DNA of 14,404 nucleotides from an uncultured Bacteroidales bacterium. Its GTDB lineage: Bacteria > Bacteroidota > Bacteroidia > Bacteroidales > UBA932. Positions 1-6,306 of this stretch are shown here, one piece after another. The stretch covers positions 1 to 14,404 of the forward strand of contig CAMJJZ010000024.1 of NCBI GenBank assembly GCA_946406275.1, written 5' to 3'. Position numbers and translations under genes: made by a program. The notes below the pieces were generated by a model that was not told where the DNA came from, ran no database searches, and was given only the letters and a program-made list of their open reading frames with translations. Every line of letters starts with the position of its first letter. Positions within the stretch are counted from its first letter, which is position 1.

Positions 1-683
1 GCGGAGAAAAGCCTGACATGGTTCTCCCCGCCAGTGAAGGAGAAGCGGACAACGAGCCCAAGCCCGTCCTTCTCACCAAGGACGAGGTCAAGCTCATGAA
101 GGTCGTTGCCCAGAACGTGAATCTCTCCGTGGATAAGAAAGAAGGCTATCTTACCCTCAGCGTGGTAGGTTCAGAGCCCATCCAGACTGCGGAACTGGCC
201 CTCAAGGCCCAGCAGCTGCTTCAGGAGGAGGTAACCCGCTTCCGTACGGAAAAGGCACAGGACAACCTGGACTACATCCAGGCCCGCTACGACGAGATAA
301 AGAAAGAGGCGGAGACCTACCAGGCCCAGCTGGCAGCCGTGCGTGACCGTTCACAGAACATGACCACAACCCGCGCCAGAATAGAGCAGGAGCGCCTCCA
401 GAGCAAGTACAACGTTGCCAGCTCCATCTACAGCGAGATGGCAAAACAGCTGGAGACCGCCAAGATGCAGGTCAAGAGGGACACTCCCGTCCTTACCATA
501 ATCCAGCCCGTCACCGTCCCCAGCCAGCCGGCCAACAGCCGCGCCAAGACTCTCATAGTCTGGACATTCCTGGGCGGCATCCTGGGATGCGGAATAGTAC
601 TTGGAAAGAGCTATCTTCCCAAGATCAAGGAAATGTTCGCAAAAGCTGGAGAAAAGGAAGAAGAGACCGCTAAGGAAGCGTAG
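1..683 (+). CDS. Wzz/GumC-type polysaccharide chain-length determinant protein, C-terminal part (5' end outside window)
   Basis: The reading frame is open from base 3, so the gene begins left of the window; the ATG at base 18 is probably an internal Met. Visible are about 226 residues. A long charged, Gln/Glu/Lys-rich stretch (roughly bases 200-480) looks like the periplasmic coiled coil of Wzz/GumC proteins. It is followed by the typical Pro-rich segment (PVTVPSQPANSRAK) just before a single C-terminal membrane helix (about bases 555-615, Gly-rich) and a short charged Lys/Glu tail in the cytoplasm. In the family these inner-membrane co-polymerases set the length of O-antigen, capsule or exopolysaccharide chains made by the Wzy pathway. 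No tyrosine-kinase domain follows the last helix. The stop overlaps the 3' end of the convergent lipoprotein gene by 14 bases, and I see no hairpin terminator between them. The family is fairly sure; which polysaccharide it serves cannot be told. Confidence 0.85.
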   Translation, partial: GEKPDMVLPASEGEADNEPKPVLLTKDEVKLMKVVAQNVNLSVDKKEGYLTLSVVGSEPIQTAELALKAQQLLQEEVTRFRTEKAQDNLDYIQARYDEIKKEAETYQAQLAAVRDRSQNMTTTRARIEQERLQSKYNVASSIYSEMAKQLETAKMQVKRDTPVLTIIQPVTVPSQPANSRAKTLIVWTFLGGILGCGIVLGKSYLPKIKEMFAKAGEKEEETAKEA

Positions 684-1545
684 CCTTCACGAAATCCTTC
701 TCGAACAGAGTGAACCTGTCGGCGGAAAGCTGGCAGGTTTCTTTTATCTCCCCGGCGTTCATGTTAAGCTCCGTACCGCTCAGGGTATATGTCCCGTTCA
801 TGAACGAGAACACTATATAGCTTGAGGTAAGGATACGCGTGAAAGTGCTGCCGGATGTGAAAATGATAAGGCCAGGGTATCCGGCCGTATCATAGGTCCA
901 GACCGTTCCTGCAAGGGCCGATGTTCCGGGGTTCTCCGGAGCCGGGGCCACCTGCATTACGGACAGCGTGTCCACCTGCATGAAAGAATCGTACAAAGTA
1001 GCTTTTATGCCGGAACCAACCATAAGCTGAGTGCCGGAAAGTGAAAAGTCCTTCCTGTTCCACTGCCAGCCGTAGGGATAGCCCTCCTTATGGTTTACAT
1101 TGGGGAAGGTGGCGTCCATACATGTGCCGTCATGGTCAAAGAACACTATGTTCAGGTTGTCGTGGACCATGGTTGCCCACACGGAACCGGCGAGGTCAGT
1201 GTAAGAAATAGGATTCAGCGGAGTCATGTTTTTGTTGGTACTGTTGTTCTTGAGGTGCGAGAACGTGCGGACAAATTTGATGTCGTTGGGCCAGTTCTCT
1301 CCAGTGAGCAGTACCCTGTGACCGTCCGTGGAATAAGTGCCGTGCAATGCCTGGGCGGCGTTGCTGGTCACATCCCACTGGATTACGGAGGCATGTTCAT
1401 CGTCAGGGAAAGACACGCGCGCGGTCTGGTCCCCTACGGAATACAGCCAATACGTCCCGGGCATCTGGACCCGGATTGGCTCCATCATCTTCTTGCAAGA
1501 CGCAGTGGCAAGGACAATCAGTATTATGGGCAGTAGTTTTCTCAT
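670..1545 (-). CDS. Predicted lipoprotein with three tandem beta-rich repeats, function unknown
   Basis: A protein of 291 residues. The N-terminus is a lipoprotein signal: MRK, a hydrophobic stretch, then a lipobox ending in Ser16-Cys17, followed by Lys-Lys. The mature part is rich in Thr, Ser, Gly and aromatic residues, as in secreted beta proteins. Three segments begin alike with Gly-x-x-Trp (residues about 30-100, 118-192 and 211-288); the last two start Leu-Ala-Gly-(Ser/Thr)-Val-Trp and both contain an (Phe/Tyr)-(Ser/Thr)-Leu-Ser-Gly-Thr-x-Leu strand. This resembles lipocalin-like repeats of Bacteroidetes lipoproteins, but I do not recognise a named family. Its ATG overlaps the dcuB stop codon by 4 bases (ATGA), so it is probably translated from the dcuB transcript. 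Whether it has any part in dicarboxylate transport is unknown. The lipoprotein call is well supported; the function is not. Confidence 0.85.
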   Translation of the reverse strand: MRKLLPIILIVLATASCKKMMEPIRVQMPGTYWLYSVGDQTARVSFPDDEHASVIQWDVTSNAAQALHGTYSTDGHRVLLTGENWPNDIKFVRTFSHLKNNSTNKNMTPLNPISYTDLAGSVWATMVHDNLNIVFFDHDGTCMDATFPNVNHKEGYPYGWQWNRKDFSLSGTQLMVGSGIKATLYDSFMQVDTLSVMQVAPAPENPGTSALAGTVWTYDTAGYPGLIIFTSGSTFTRILTSSYIVFSFMNGTYTLSGTELNMNAGEIKETCQLSADRFTLFEKDFVKATLP

Positions 1546-2918
1546 TGTATGAAGCTGGCGAAATAGCCAGGGAAGAATACGTTTGTTATAAGGTATCCCA
1601 TTATTGTGGACACTGTTACGGAAATGAGTCCCGGCATCATGAAACTGTGGTTCAGGAGATATTTGCCGATGACCGTGGTTCCGCTTCGGTCGAAGTTGAC
1701 CGTGGCGATGTCTGACGGGTAGTTAGGGATGAAGAAATAGCCATAAACGCTGGGAAGCACACCCAGAAGCACGGGACCGGCAATGCCAAGTTCATATGCA
1801 AGCGGCAGCATGGCAACCACCACGGCGCCCTGGCTGTTGATGAGGACCGATACCATGAAGAACACGAATGCGATGGTCCAGGGGGCCCTGGTAACCAGGT
1901 CCGTGAGCATGGCCTTCATCTGGTCCATATAATTGCCGAAGTATGTATCTGCCAGCCATGCAATGCCGTAAATGGCGATTACTGCAACCATTCCGGACTT
2001 CCACACGGAACCGGACACGCAGTTCTTGAGGTCCACCTTGCAGAGCATTATGTTCAGTGCGGCAGCAACCAGCATGATTATCTGGATGCATATATTCATC
2101 TTGGGCAGGTTGATGGCCTTGGCAAGGGTTTCACCGCTGCTCAGATGGATCATCTGGCAGAATGCAAAGCACACAATCACCAGAAGCGCTCCCAGAAATA
2201 CGAACACAGACAGCTTGGCGGAGGAAGTGATTTCCTTGTCAAGCGTGGTTGTCTTGTTTACGTACATGTATTTGTAGATATTGGGATCTGCCTTGCGGGC
2301 CTGGAACTCGGGATCGTCGTCCAGGTCCTTGCCCCTCTTGTACGATGCCAGGGCGGCGCACATGAGGCCTATGACGCAGGCGGGAATGGTGACCATGAGC
2401 ACCTGCGGGATGCTCACCATGTAGCCGTTGGCGTTGGAAATGGTCACGAAGGCCACCACGGCGGCGGCGATGGGAGAACATGTAATACCCACCTGGGAGG
2501 CTATGGAGGACACGCCGCAGGGCCTCTCCGGACGGATGTTCTTCTTGAGGGCGATGTCACAGATAATGGGCATTATGGTATATACCACGTGGCCGGTTCC
2601 AACCATCACGGTAAGGAAGAAGGTCACAAGCGGTCCCAGGAAAGTGATGTGGTCCGGGTGCTTGCGCAGGACCTTTTCCGCTATCTGGATCATCCAGTCC
2701 ATACCGCCGGAAGCCTGTAAGGTGCCGGCGCAGGTGACGGCCGCGATAATTATGTAGATAACGTCCGTAGGAGGCGTACCGGGCTTGAGACCGAAGCCGA
2801 ATACCAGGATAGCAAGGCCGATTCCGGAAATGGCGCCAAGCGCAAGGGAGCCGTAGCGGGAACCCACATACAGAGCTGCAAGGACGATGAGCAGCTCAAT
2901 AATCATGACAAAGCTCAT
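1542..2918 (-). CDS. dcuB: Anaerobic C4-dicarboxylate transporter, DcuA/DcuB family
   Basis: An inner-membrane carrier of 458 residues, close to the usual 430-460 of the Dcu family. The family exchanges fumarate, malate or aspartate for succinate in anaerobic metabolism. Almost the whole protein is hydrophobic helices; it opens with a helix containing YVGSRYG, and has the conserved GTGHVVYTIMPII stretch, the SSIASQVGITCSPIAAAVV segment, and a C-terminal NYPSDIATVNFDRSGTT region typical of DcuB-like proteins. The frame is open further upstream to 3032, but the extra 38 residues would cross the TATCTTTG box at 2939-2946 and are not family-like, so I start at the ATG at 2918; a second ATG at 2906 is possible. 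No Shine-Dalgarno is visible, normal for Bacteroidetes. The downstream lipoprotein gene overlaps the stop. DcuB rather than DcuA is the closer guess. Confidence 0.93.
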   Translation of the reverse strand: MSFVMIIELLIVLAALYVGSRYGSLALGAISGIGLAILVFGFGLKPGTPPTDVIYIIIAAVTCAGTLQASGGMDWMIQIAEKVLRKHPDHITFLGPLVTFFLTVMVGTGHVVYTIMPIICDIALKKNIRPERPCGVSSIASQVGITCSPIAAAVVAFVTISNANGYMVSIPQVLMVTIPACVIGLMCAALASYKRGKDLDDDPEFQARKADPNIYKYMYVNKTTTLDKEITSSAKLSVFVFLGALLVIVCFAFCQMIHLSSGETLAKAINLPKMNICIQIIMLVAAALNIMLCKVDLKNCVSGSVWKSGMVAVIAIYGIAWLADTYFGNYMDQMKAMLTDLVTRAPWTIAFVFFMVSVLINSQGAVVVAMLPLAYELGIAGPVLLGVLPSVYGYFFIPNYPSDIATVNFDRSGTTVIGKYLLNHSFMMPGLISVTVSTIMGYLITNVFFPGYFASFIQ

Positions 2919-2938
2919 AAAAATAAGTTTAGTGCGTT

Positions 2939-2946
2939 CAAAGATA
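2939..2946 (-). promoter_or_regulatory. Predicted -7 promoter box for dcuB
   Basis: On the minus strand this reads TATCTTTG, a perfect match to the Bacteroidetes -7 consensus TAnnTTTG. It ends 20 bases upstream of the dcuB ATG, giving a 5' leader of roughly 15 bases. A convincing TTTG at the -33 position is missing; only a T-rich ACTTTCTG stretch lies there. It faces away from a second identical box at 2970-2977. Confidence 0.65.
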
Positions 2947-2969
2947 GTGATTTTTTGGCACAGAAAGTG

Positions 2970-2977
2970 TATCTTTG
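2970..2977 (+). promoter_or_regulatory. Predicted -7 promoter box for the secreted protein gene
   Basis: Reads TATCTTTG on the plus strand, a perfect TAnnTTTG box, 21 bases before the ATG at 2999. A TTTG at 2954-2957 lies only 12 bases upstream, closer than the usual 19 or so, so the -33 element is weak or absent. The box overlaps an in-frame upstream ATG at 2975, which argues that translation starts at 2999 instead. Confidence 0.65.
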
Positions 2978-2998
2978 TATTCTGAAATAGAGAAAAGA

Positions 2999-3979
2999 AT
3001 GAAAAGATTAATATCAGTGGCCCTCGCGGCACTTCTTTCAGTAAGCCTTTTCGGCCAGCAGATCCGCACCAATTACCGCTCCGGCAACCTCACTCATATC
3101 TCCACGGACTATGAGGAAATGAAGATCGCCGGCATCCCCAGCCTCCTCCGCGTAGAATTCGTAGGCTTCCCGGATGGCTCGCGCATGTACCTTCTTTATC
3201 TTAACATGGATCAGAAAGACGCCGTATCCGCCCCCAAGGGAGTCAAGATGGCCGTTACTCTCAAGAACAACAAGTTCGTCCGTCTGGAGCAGATAGGCCA
3301 GAGTTCCGCAACGCCCCGCCGCTTTGACAACGGCCTGGTCCGCAACCGCCTCAAATATGCCGTTGAGACCAAAGACATGGAGAAGATGCTCAAGGGCGTA
3401 AACGCCATAGACATCGTCACCGGCTGGAATCCGGAAGACTACGTCCAGGCCACCTTCCAGGAGGACGAGTTCGCCAGCCTGCTGGAACGCCACTGCGAAG
3501 CCATCCTCAAGGCATCGGAAAGCACCATCGACCTCACCGCTACCCTGGGCGCGTATGACGAGAACAAGAACAGCATCATGATCTCTTCAAATCCTGTAGT
3601 GGGTAAGGGAGAACACTATATATATAATGTAATCCTTTCCAACATCTACTACAAGAACACCGGCGGAGAAGACTTCGACCTGGCCTTCGTAATCGGCACT
3701 GAGAGCAAGTATGAGATTCCGTACGATGCAACCGTCCGGTTCAACCTCCGCGACGGCAGCCTCATCGCCCTCCCCAACGCCCGCGAAGACACCAACTTCG
3801 TGTATGTCTACCCCACCCCGGAAGAGATTTTCCGCATGGCCTCCGTTGGCATCGCCTCCTTCAGCATAGACGCCGAAGGCTCCCCCATCATTGCCGACAC
3901 CTTACCGGAAGGCCCGGAGAGCTTCACCGAAGCCCTCAACCAGCAGCTCCAGCTCCTCATGAGCGCCAGCCCCAGGTAA
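2999..3979 (+). CDS. Secreted protein of unknown function
   Basis: A protein of 326 residues that I do not recognise. It begins with a clear signal peptide (MKR, then about 15 hydrophobic residues, cleavage probably near Phe-Gly-Gln-Gln around residue 20), so it is exported to the periplasm or outer surface; there is no lipobox Cys. The rest has no membrane helix and no obvious catalytic motif. Two segments (about residues 55-165 and 215-320) look alike: each has beta strands, a basic or neutral turn giving a hydrophobic strand, then a Glu-rich helix near the end, suggesting two copies of one domain. The start at 2999 is chosen because an upstream in-frame ATG at 2975 falls inside the -7 promoter box. 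It is transcribed divergently from dcuB. C-terminal Pro-Arg is followed at once by short palindromic repeats. Confidence 0.85.
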   Translation: MKRLISVALAALLSVSLFGQQIRTNYRSGNLTHISTDYEEMKIAGIPSLLRVEFVGFPDGSRMYLLYLNMDQKDAVSAPKGVKMAVTLKNNKFVRLEQIGQSSATPRRFDNGLVRNRLKYAVETKDMEKMLKGVNAIDIVTGWNPEDYVQATFQEDEFASLLERHCEAILKASESTIDLTATLGAYDENKNSIMISSNPVVGKGEHYIYNVILSNIYYKNTGGEDFDLAFVIGTESKYEIPYDATVRFNLRDGSLIALPNAREDTNFVYVYPTPEEIFRMASVGIASFSIDAEGSPIIADTLPEGPESFTEALNQQLQLLMSASPR

Positions 3980-3985
3980 CCCCGG

Positions 3986-4004
3986 CGTCATTCTCGGGCT
4001 TGTC
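3986..4004. repeat. Truncated copy of a dispersed palindromic repeat
   Basis: This 19-base segment (starting CGTCATTCTCGGG) is identical to the first 19 bases of the longer copy at 4010-4038, from which it is separated by five bases. It holds only the left arm of the palindrome. A related copy lies at 5752-5780 inside rnfG. Confidence 0.75.
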
Positions 4005-4009
4005 TTTTA

Positions 4010-4038
4010 CGTCATTCTCGGGCTTGTCCCGGGAATCT
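4010..4038. repeat. Dispersed palindromic repeat, full copy
   Basis: The arms ATTCTCGGG (4014-4022) and CCCGGGAAT (4028-4036) pair with one G-T wobble around the 5-base loop CTTGT. The layout CGTCATTC-(arm)-CTTG-(arm)-GGAATCTC is shared with the copy at 5752-5780, with different arm bases that keep the pairing. It is not followed by a T run, so a terminator role for the upstream gene is doubtful. Its right end abuts the tRNA promoter. Confidence 0.8.
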
Positions 4039-4039
4039 C

Positions 4040-4069
4040 TTGCCATTTGGTAAAAAAGTAGTATCTTTG
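4040..4069 (+). promoter_or_regulatory. Promoter of tRNA-Arg
   Basis: TTG at 4040-4042, a 19-base spacer, and TATCTTTG at 4062-4069 match the Bacteroidetes housekeeping promoter (TTG-N19-TAnnTTTG) exactly. Transcription would begin a few bases before the mature tRNA 5' end at 4079. This is the best promoter in the window. Confidence 0.85.
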
Positions 4070-4078
4070 CATCCCCTT

Positions 4079-4152
4079 GGTCCCGTAGCTCAGTTGGATA
4101 GAGCAACAGCCTTCTAAGCTGTGGGTCGCGCGTTCGAGTCGCGCCGGGATCA
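4079..4152 (+). tRNA. tRNA-Arg (anticodon UCU, reads AGA)
   Basis: A full cloverleaf can be folded by eye. The acceptor stem pairs GGTCCCG (4079-4085) with CGGGATC (4145-4151), with one G-T pair. The D stem is GCTC/GAGC (4088-4091, 4101-4104) with an AGTTGGATA loop; the anticodon stem ACAGC/GCTGT (4106-4110, 4118-4122) encloses CTTCTAA, placing the anticodon TCT at 4113-4115. The T stem GCGCG/CGCGC (4128-4132, 4140-4144) encloses TTCGAGT. The discriminator base is A at 4152; CCA is not encoded, so it must be added after transcription. A promoter and a terminator flank it, so it is probably a single-gene transcript. Confidence 0.97.
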
Positions 4153-4154
4153 CG

Positions 4155-4182
4155 AAAGGCAGCCAGAAATTGGCTGCCTTTT
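4155..4182 (+). terminator. Rho-independent terminator of tRNA-Arg
   Basis: The arms AAAGGCAGCC (4155-4164) and GGCTGCCTTT (4172-4181) pair perfectly around a 7-base loop, and the right arm runs into four T. It begins three bases after the discriminator base of the tRNA. Confidence 0.85.
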
Positions 4183-4255
4183 GTGCATTTTGCGCAAAAA
4201 AGTGGCAAAAAATGTGTCTTAAACGCTTCTAACAGTGCAGAAATCAAATATTTAT

Positions 4256-4286
4256 TTTGTTTTTCCGAAGAAAATATCTAAATTGG
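4256..4286 (+). promoter_or_regulatory. Possible promoter of the Hc1-like gene
   Basis: TTTG at 4256-4259, a 19-base spacer and TAAATTGG at 4279-4286 (seven of eight positions of TAnnTTTG counting the free ones) sit in the AT-rich 157-base gap before the Hc1-like gene. The spacing is canonical but the -7 box is imperfect. It would give a leader of about 45-50 A-rich bases. Confidence 0.45.
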
Positions 4287-4339
4287 CACCAGAAAAAACA
4301 ATTACCACAATATTTTATAAACTTAAAAACCTAAGCACT

Positions 4340-4495
4340 ATGGAAAAGCTCATTGCTGCAATTAAGGCCCAGGTAAACGCTATCCTGGCAGACATCGACA
4401 AGGTTGACAACAAGGCCGCTAAGGCACGTGTCCGCAAGGCCACCCTCCTCCTCGAGAAGGCTGCAAAGGAATATCGTAAGGTCAGCGTGAAGTAA
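4340..4495 (+). CDS. Histone H1-like (Hc1 family) small basic protein
   Basis: A 51-residue Lys/Ala-rich protein (MEKLIAAIKAQ at the start, KEYRKVSVK at the end). The (K/A)-R-x-RKA-x-LLLEKAAKE-(Y/F)-RKVSV pattern matches the small Hc1-like 'histone H1' proteins found throughout Bacteroidetes, which are about 50-65 residues long. By homology it is predicted to bind DNA and help compact the nucleoid; the function in Bacteroidetes is poorly tested. The frame extends upstream to an ATG at 4235, but those 35 residues are an AT-rich leader unlike the family and overlap the likely promoter, so the ATG at 4340 is chosen. The gene stands alone, ended by a strong terminator. Its codons follow the neighbourhood's GC-rich preference although its leader is AT-rich. 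Confidence 0.88.
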   Translation: MEKLIAAIKAQVNAILADIDKVDNKAAKARVRKATLLLEKAAKEYRKVSVK

Positions 4496-4514
4496 TTAAT
4501 TCACTTTATGCAAT

Positions 4515-4544
4515 AAAAAGCCGCCCTTTCCGGGGCGGCTTTTT
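4515..4544. terminator. Bidirectional terminator shared by the Hc1-like gene and the rnf operon
   Basis: A perfect 12-base stem, AAAAAGCCGCCC (4515-4526) with GGGCGGCTTTTT (4533-4544), around a 6-base loop. It has a T run on both strands, so it can end the plus-strand Hc1-like transcript and the minus-strand rnfA transcript, whose stop codon is five bases away. Confidence 0.92.
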
Positions 4545-4549
4545 CATTT

Positions 4550-5149
4550 CTATTTCACCATTCCGCTGAACCCCATGAAGGCCAGGGCAAGGATGCCTAC
4601 GCTCACTATGGCTATTGGCACGCCCTTGAAGGCCTTTGGAACATCGTTCCGGGATAGGTGCTCGCGGATGCCGGCGAATATAACCATGGCAAGGCCGTAA
4701 CCCAGAGATGTGGCAAAGGCATACACCAGAGCCTGTCCCAGGTTGAGCATCCCGCCGGGAACGAAGGAGAATTCCTTAGTTACAACATTGATGGCTACGC
4801 CAAGCACTGCGCAGTTGGTGGTGATAAGCGGCAGGAAGATGCCAAGTGCCTGATAAAGGCTGGGAGAAACCTTCTTGAGGACGATTTCAACCATCTGCAC
4901 CAGCGCGGCAATAACCAGGATAAAGGCAATGGTCTGGAGGAACTCAATCTGGAAAGGCACCAGCAGGTAGCAGTTCACAAGATAGGTCACCAGCGTGGCC
5001 AGGGTAATTACGAAGCACACCGCCATGGACATTCCCGTAGCCGTTGACAGCTTGTTGGATACGCCAAGATAAGGGCATATACCCAGGAACTGTGCAAGGA
5101 CGATATTATTGACGAATATCGCAGAAATTATAATGAGAAAATATTCCAT
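4550..5149 (-). CDS. rnfA: Rnf electron transport complex subunit RnfA
   Basis: A 199-residue integral membrane protein with about six helices, the usual size for RnfA. Together with RnfE it forms the membrane core of Rnf, which couples electron transfer between ferredoxin and NAD+ to ion translocation. Family motifs are visible: [16 protein letters not shown] with Cys25, and [12 protein letters not shown] with Cys113. In structures of Rnf and the related Nqr complexes, these paired Cys from RnfA and RnfE hold an iron-sulfur cluster inside the membrane; that both are present here suggests an active subunit. The start, two bases after the rnfE stop, is the only one giving the conserved N-terminus ([16 protein letters not shown]). 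It is the last gene of the operon. Distinguished from NqrE by the rnf gene order around it. Confidence 0.96.
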   Translation of the reverse strand: MEYFLIIISAIFVNNIVLAQFLGICPYLGVSNKLSTATGMSMAVCFVITLATLVTYLVNCYLLVPFQIEFLQTIAFILVIAALVQMVEIVLKKVSPSLYQALGIFLPLITTNCAVLGVAINVVTKEFSFVPGGMLNLGQALVYAFATSLGYGLAMVIFAGIREHLSRNDVPKAFKGVPIAIVSVGILALAFMGFSGMVK

Positions 5150-5151
5150 GG

Positions 5152-5736
5152 CTATTTCTTGAACAGTTTGTTAAACAATACCATAAGATATCCCAGGCAC
5201 AGGAAGGCGCCGGGAGCCATCACGAAGGCCAGCATGCCGTCGTTTCCGCCTATGAAGTTCCATCCGAACATGGATCCGGAACCAAGGATCTCGCGGACAA
5301 GGCCCAGCACCGTGAGGGAGCAGGTGAAGCCAAGGCCTACGCCAAGGCCGTCACATGCACTTTCCAGCACTCCGTGCTTGTTGGCAAAAGCCTCCGCACG
5401 GCCCAGCACTATGCAGTTTACCACGATGAGCGGGATAAACAGGCCCAGGGTCTCATACATTGCAGGCGTATAGGCCTGCATAAGAAGCTGCAGCAGAGTC
5501 ACGAAAGTGGCTATGACCACAATGTAAACCGGAATGTGCACCTTGTCCGGCACCACGGGCGCCAGGGCCGATATTGCCATATTGGACAGCACCAGCACGA
5601 ACAGCGTGGCCAGGCCCATGGACATACCGTTTATTGCCGATGTGGTAGTTGCCAGCGTAGGGCACATGCCCAGCAGCAGCACGAACGTAGGGTTGTTCTT
5701 GACAAGCCCGTCGGTAATCAGTTTAAACTTACTCAT
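5152..5736 (-). CDS. rnfE: Rnf electron transport complex subunit RnfE
   Basis: A 194-residue membrane protein, paralogous to RnfA and its partner in the membrane core of the ferredoxin:NAD+ oxidoreductase. Landmarks are the N-terminal [19 protein letters not shown] with Cys25, and [20 protein letters not shown] with Cys108, the predicted cluster ligands, plus a VREILGSG segment. The chosen ATG at 5736 ([16 protein letters not shown]) matches the family start. The frame is open to an ATG at 5757, but those seven residues would be encoded by the palindromic repeat region and are not family-like. The start lies inside the end of rnfG (ATGAGTAA, 8-base overlap), so translation is probably coupled. 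Confidence 0.95.
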   Translation of the reverse strand: MSKFKLITDGLVKNNPTFVLLLGMCPTLATTTSAINGMSMGLATLFVLVLSNMAISALAPVVPDKVHIPVYIVVIATFVTLLQLLMQAYTPAMYETLGLFIPLIVVNCIVLGRAEAFANKHGVLESACDGLGVGLGFTCSLTVLGLVREILGSGSMFGWNFIGGNDGMLAFVMAPGAFLCLGYLMVLFNKLFKK

Positions 5737-6304
5737 TGTCCTGTCCTCCCTCGTCATTCCGGACTTGATCCGGAATCTCCTTAAACTTGTTCAATGCATT
5801 CTCCACCGCCTGCGTGTACGCGCGCGATGTTATAGTGGAAGCGGTAATTGCGTCCACGTCGCCGCCGTCCTTGCTCACGGAGAGTTTCTTTACGGAGGGG
5901 TTGAAGCCCTTCCACTGGTTCATGAACTTCTGGTCCGTTGTGCACTTGGCGCCAAGACCGGGAGTTTCCGCATGAGAGAGAACGGAGGTGTTGTAAACAA
6001 CCCCGTCCGGAGTAATGCCCACGATGAGCGAAAGAGGGCCGCCGAAGCCCACAGCCGTGGACTCTATGGCGTAACCAACCAGAGCGTCGCCGTCCGTAGC
6101 CTTGTAGTAATGGCCTTCCTCATTGTACTCCACTGAAGCGAAATGAGGCAGTACCTGGGAAATGGCTTTGTTGGTCTTCTCCACCGCTGCTGCGGCAATG
6201 GGGTCCTTGGTAAGCACGTATGCGCCGCCAAGGACCGCGCTGCAGAACAGGCAGGTGAGGCCAAGCACCAGAACCATGTTGGTAAGATTGGATTTAACTG
6301 CCAT
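5729..6304 (-). CDS. rnfG: Rnf electron transport complex subunit RnfG (flavoprotein) with a repeat-derived C-terminal tail
   Basis: A 191-residue protein: one N-terminal membrane helix (about residues 10-30), then a periplasmic FMN-binding domain. The segment DAITASTITSRAYTQAV corresponds to the flavinylation site of RnfG/NqrC, where FMN is attached through a phosphoester to Thr; the candidate is about Thr157. This subunit passes electrons between RnfD and the rest of the complex. The ATG at 6304 (MAVKSNLTNM) is preferred; an in-frame ATG at 6340 would put 12 extra residues inside rnfD. Odd feature: the last residues, about 176-185 (EIPDQVRNDE), are encoded by a copy of the palindromic repeat at 5752-5780, so the C-terminus seems extended by a repeat insertion after the conserved domain. 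The stop overlaps the rnfE start by 8 bases. Confidence 0.94.
   Translation of the reverse strand: MAVKSNLTNMVLVLGLTCLFCSAVLGGAYVLTKDPIAAAAVEKTNKAISQVLPHFASVEYNEEGHYYKATDGDALVGYAIESTAVGFGGPLSLIVGITPDGVVYNTSVLSHAETPGLGAKCTTDQKFMNQWKGFNPSVKKLSVSKDGGDVDAITASTITSRAYTQAVENALNKFKEIPDQVRNDEGGQDNE
5752..5780. repeat. Dispersed palindromic repeat inside the 3' end of rnfG
   Basis: The perfect arms ATTCCGGA (5756-5763) and TCCGGAAT (5769-5776) flank the loop CTTGA. The outer bases CGTCATTC...GGAATCTC match the intergenic copies at 3986-4038. Here the repeat is read in frame as the C-terminal tail of RnfG, 16 bases before the rnfE ATG. The family looks like the GTCATTCCGG-type palindromes dispersed in many bacterial genomes. 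Confidence 0.82.
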
Positions 6305-6306
6305 AA

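Noticed and set aside
2919..3032. Longer DcuB start at 3032
   Set aside because: It would add 38 residues not seen in the family and would run through both promoter boxes and into the divergent gene.
3957..4247. Open frame of 96 residues on the minus strand
   Set aside because: It runs through the reverse complement of the tRNA-Arg and both palindromic repeats; the peptide with GATRTRDPQLRR is the well-known false product of antisense tRNA translation.
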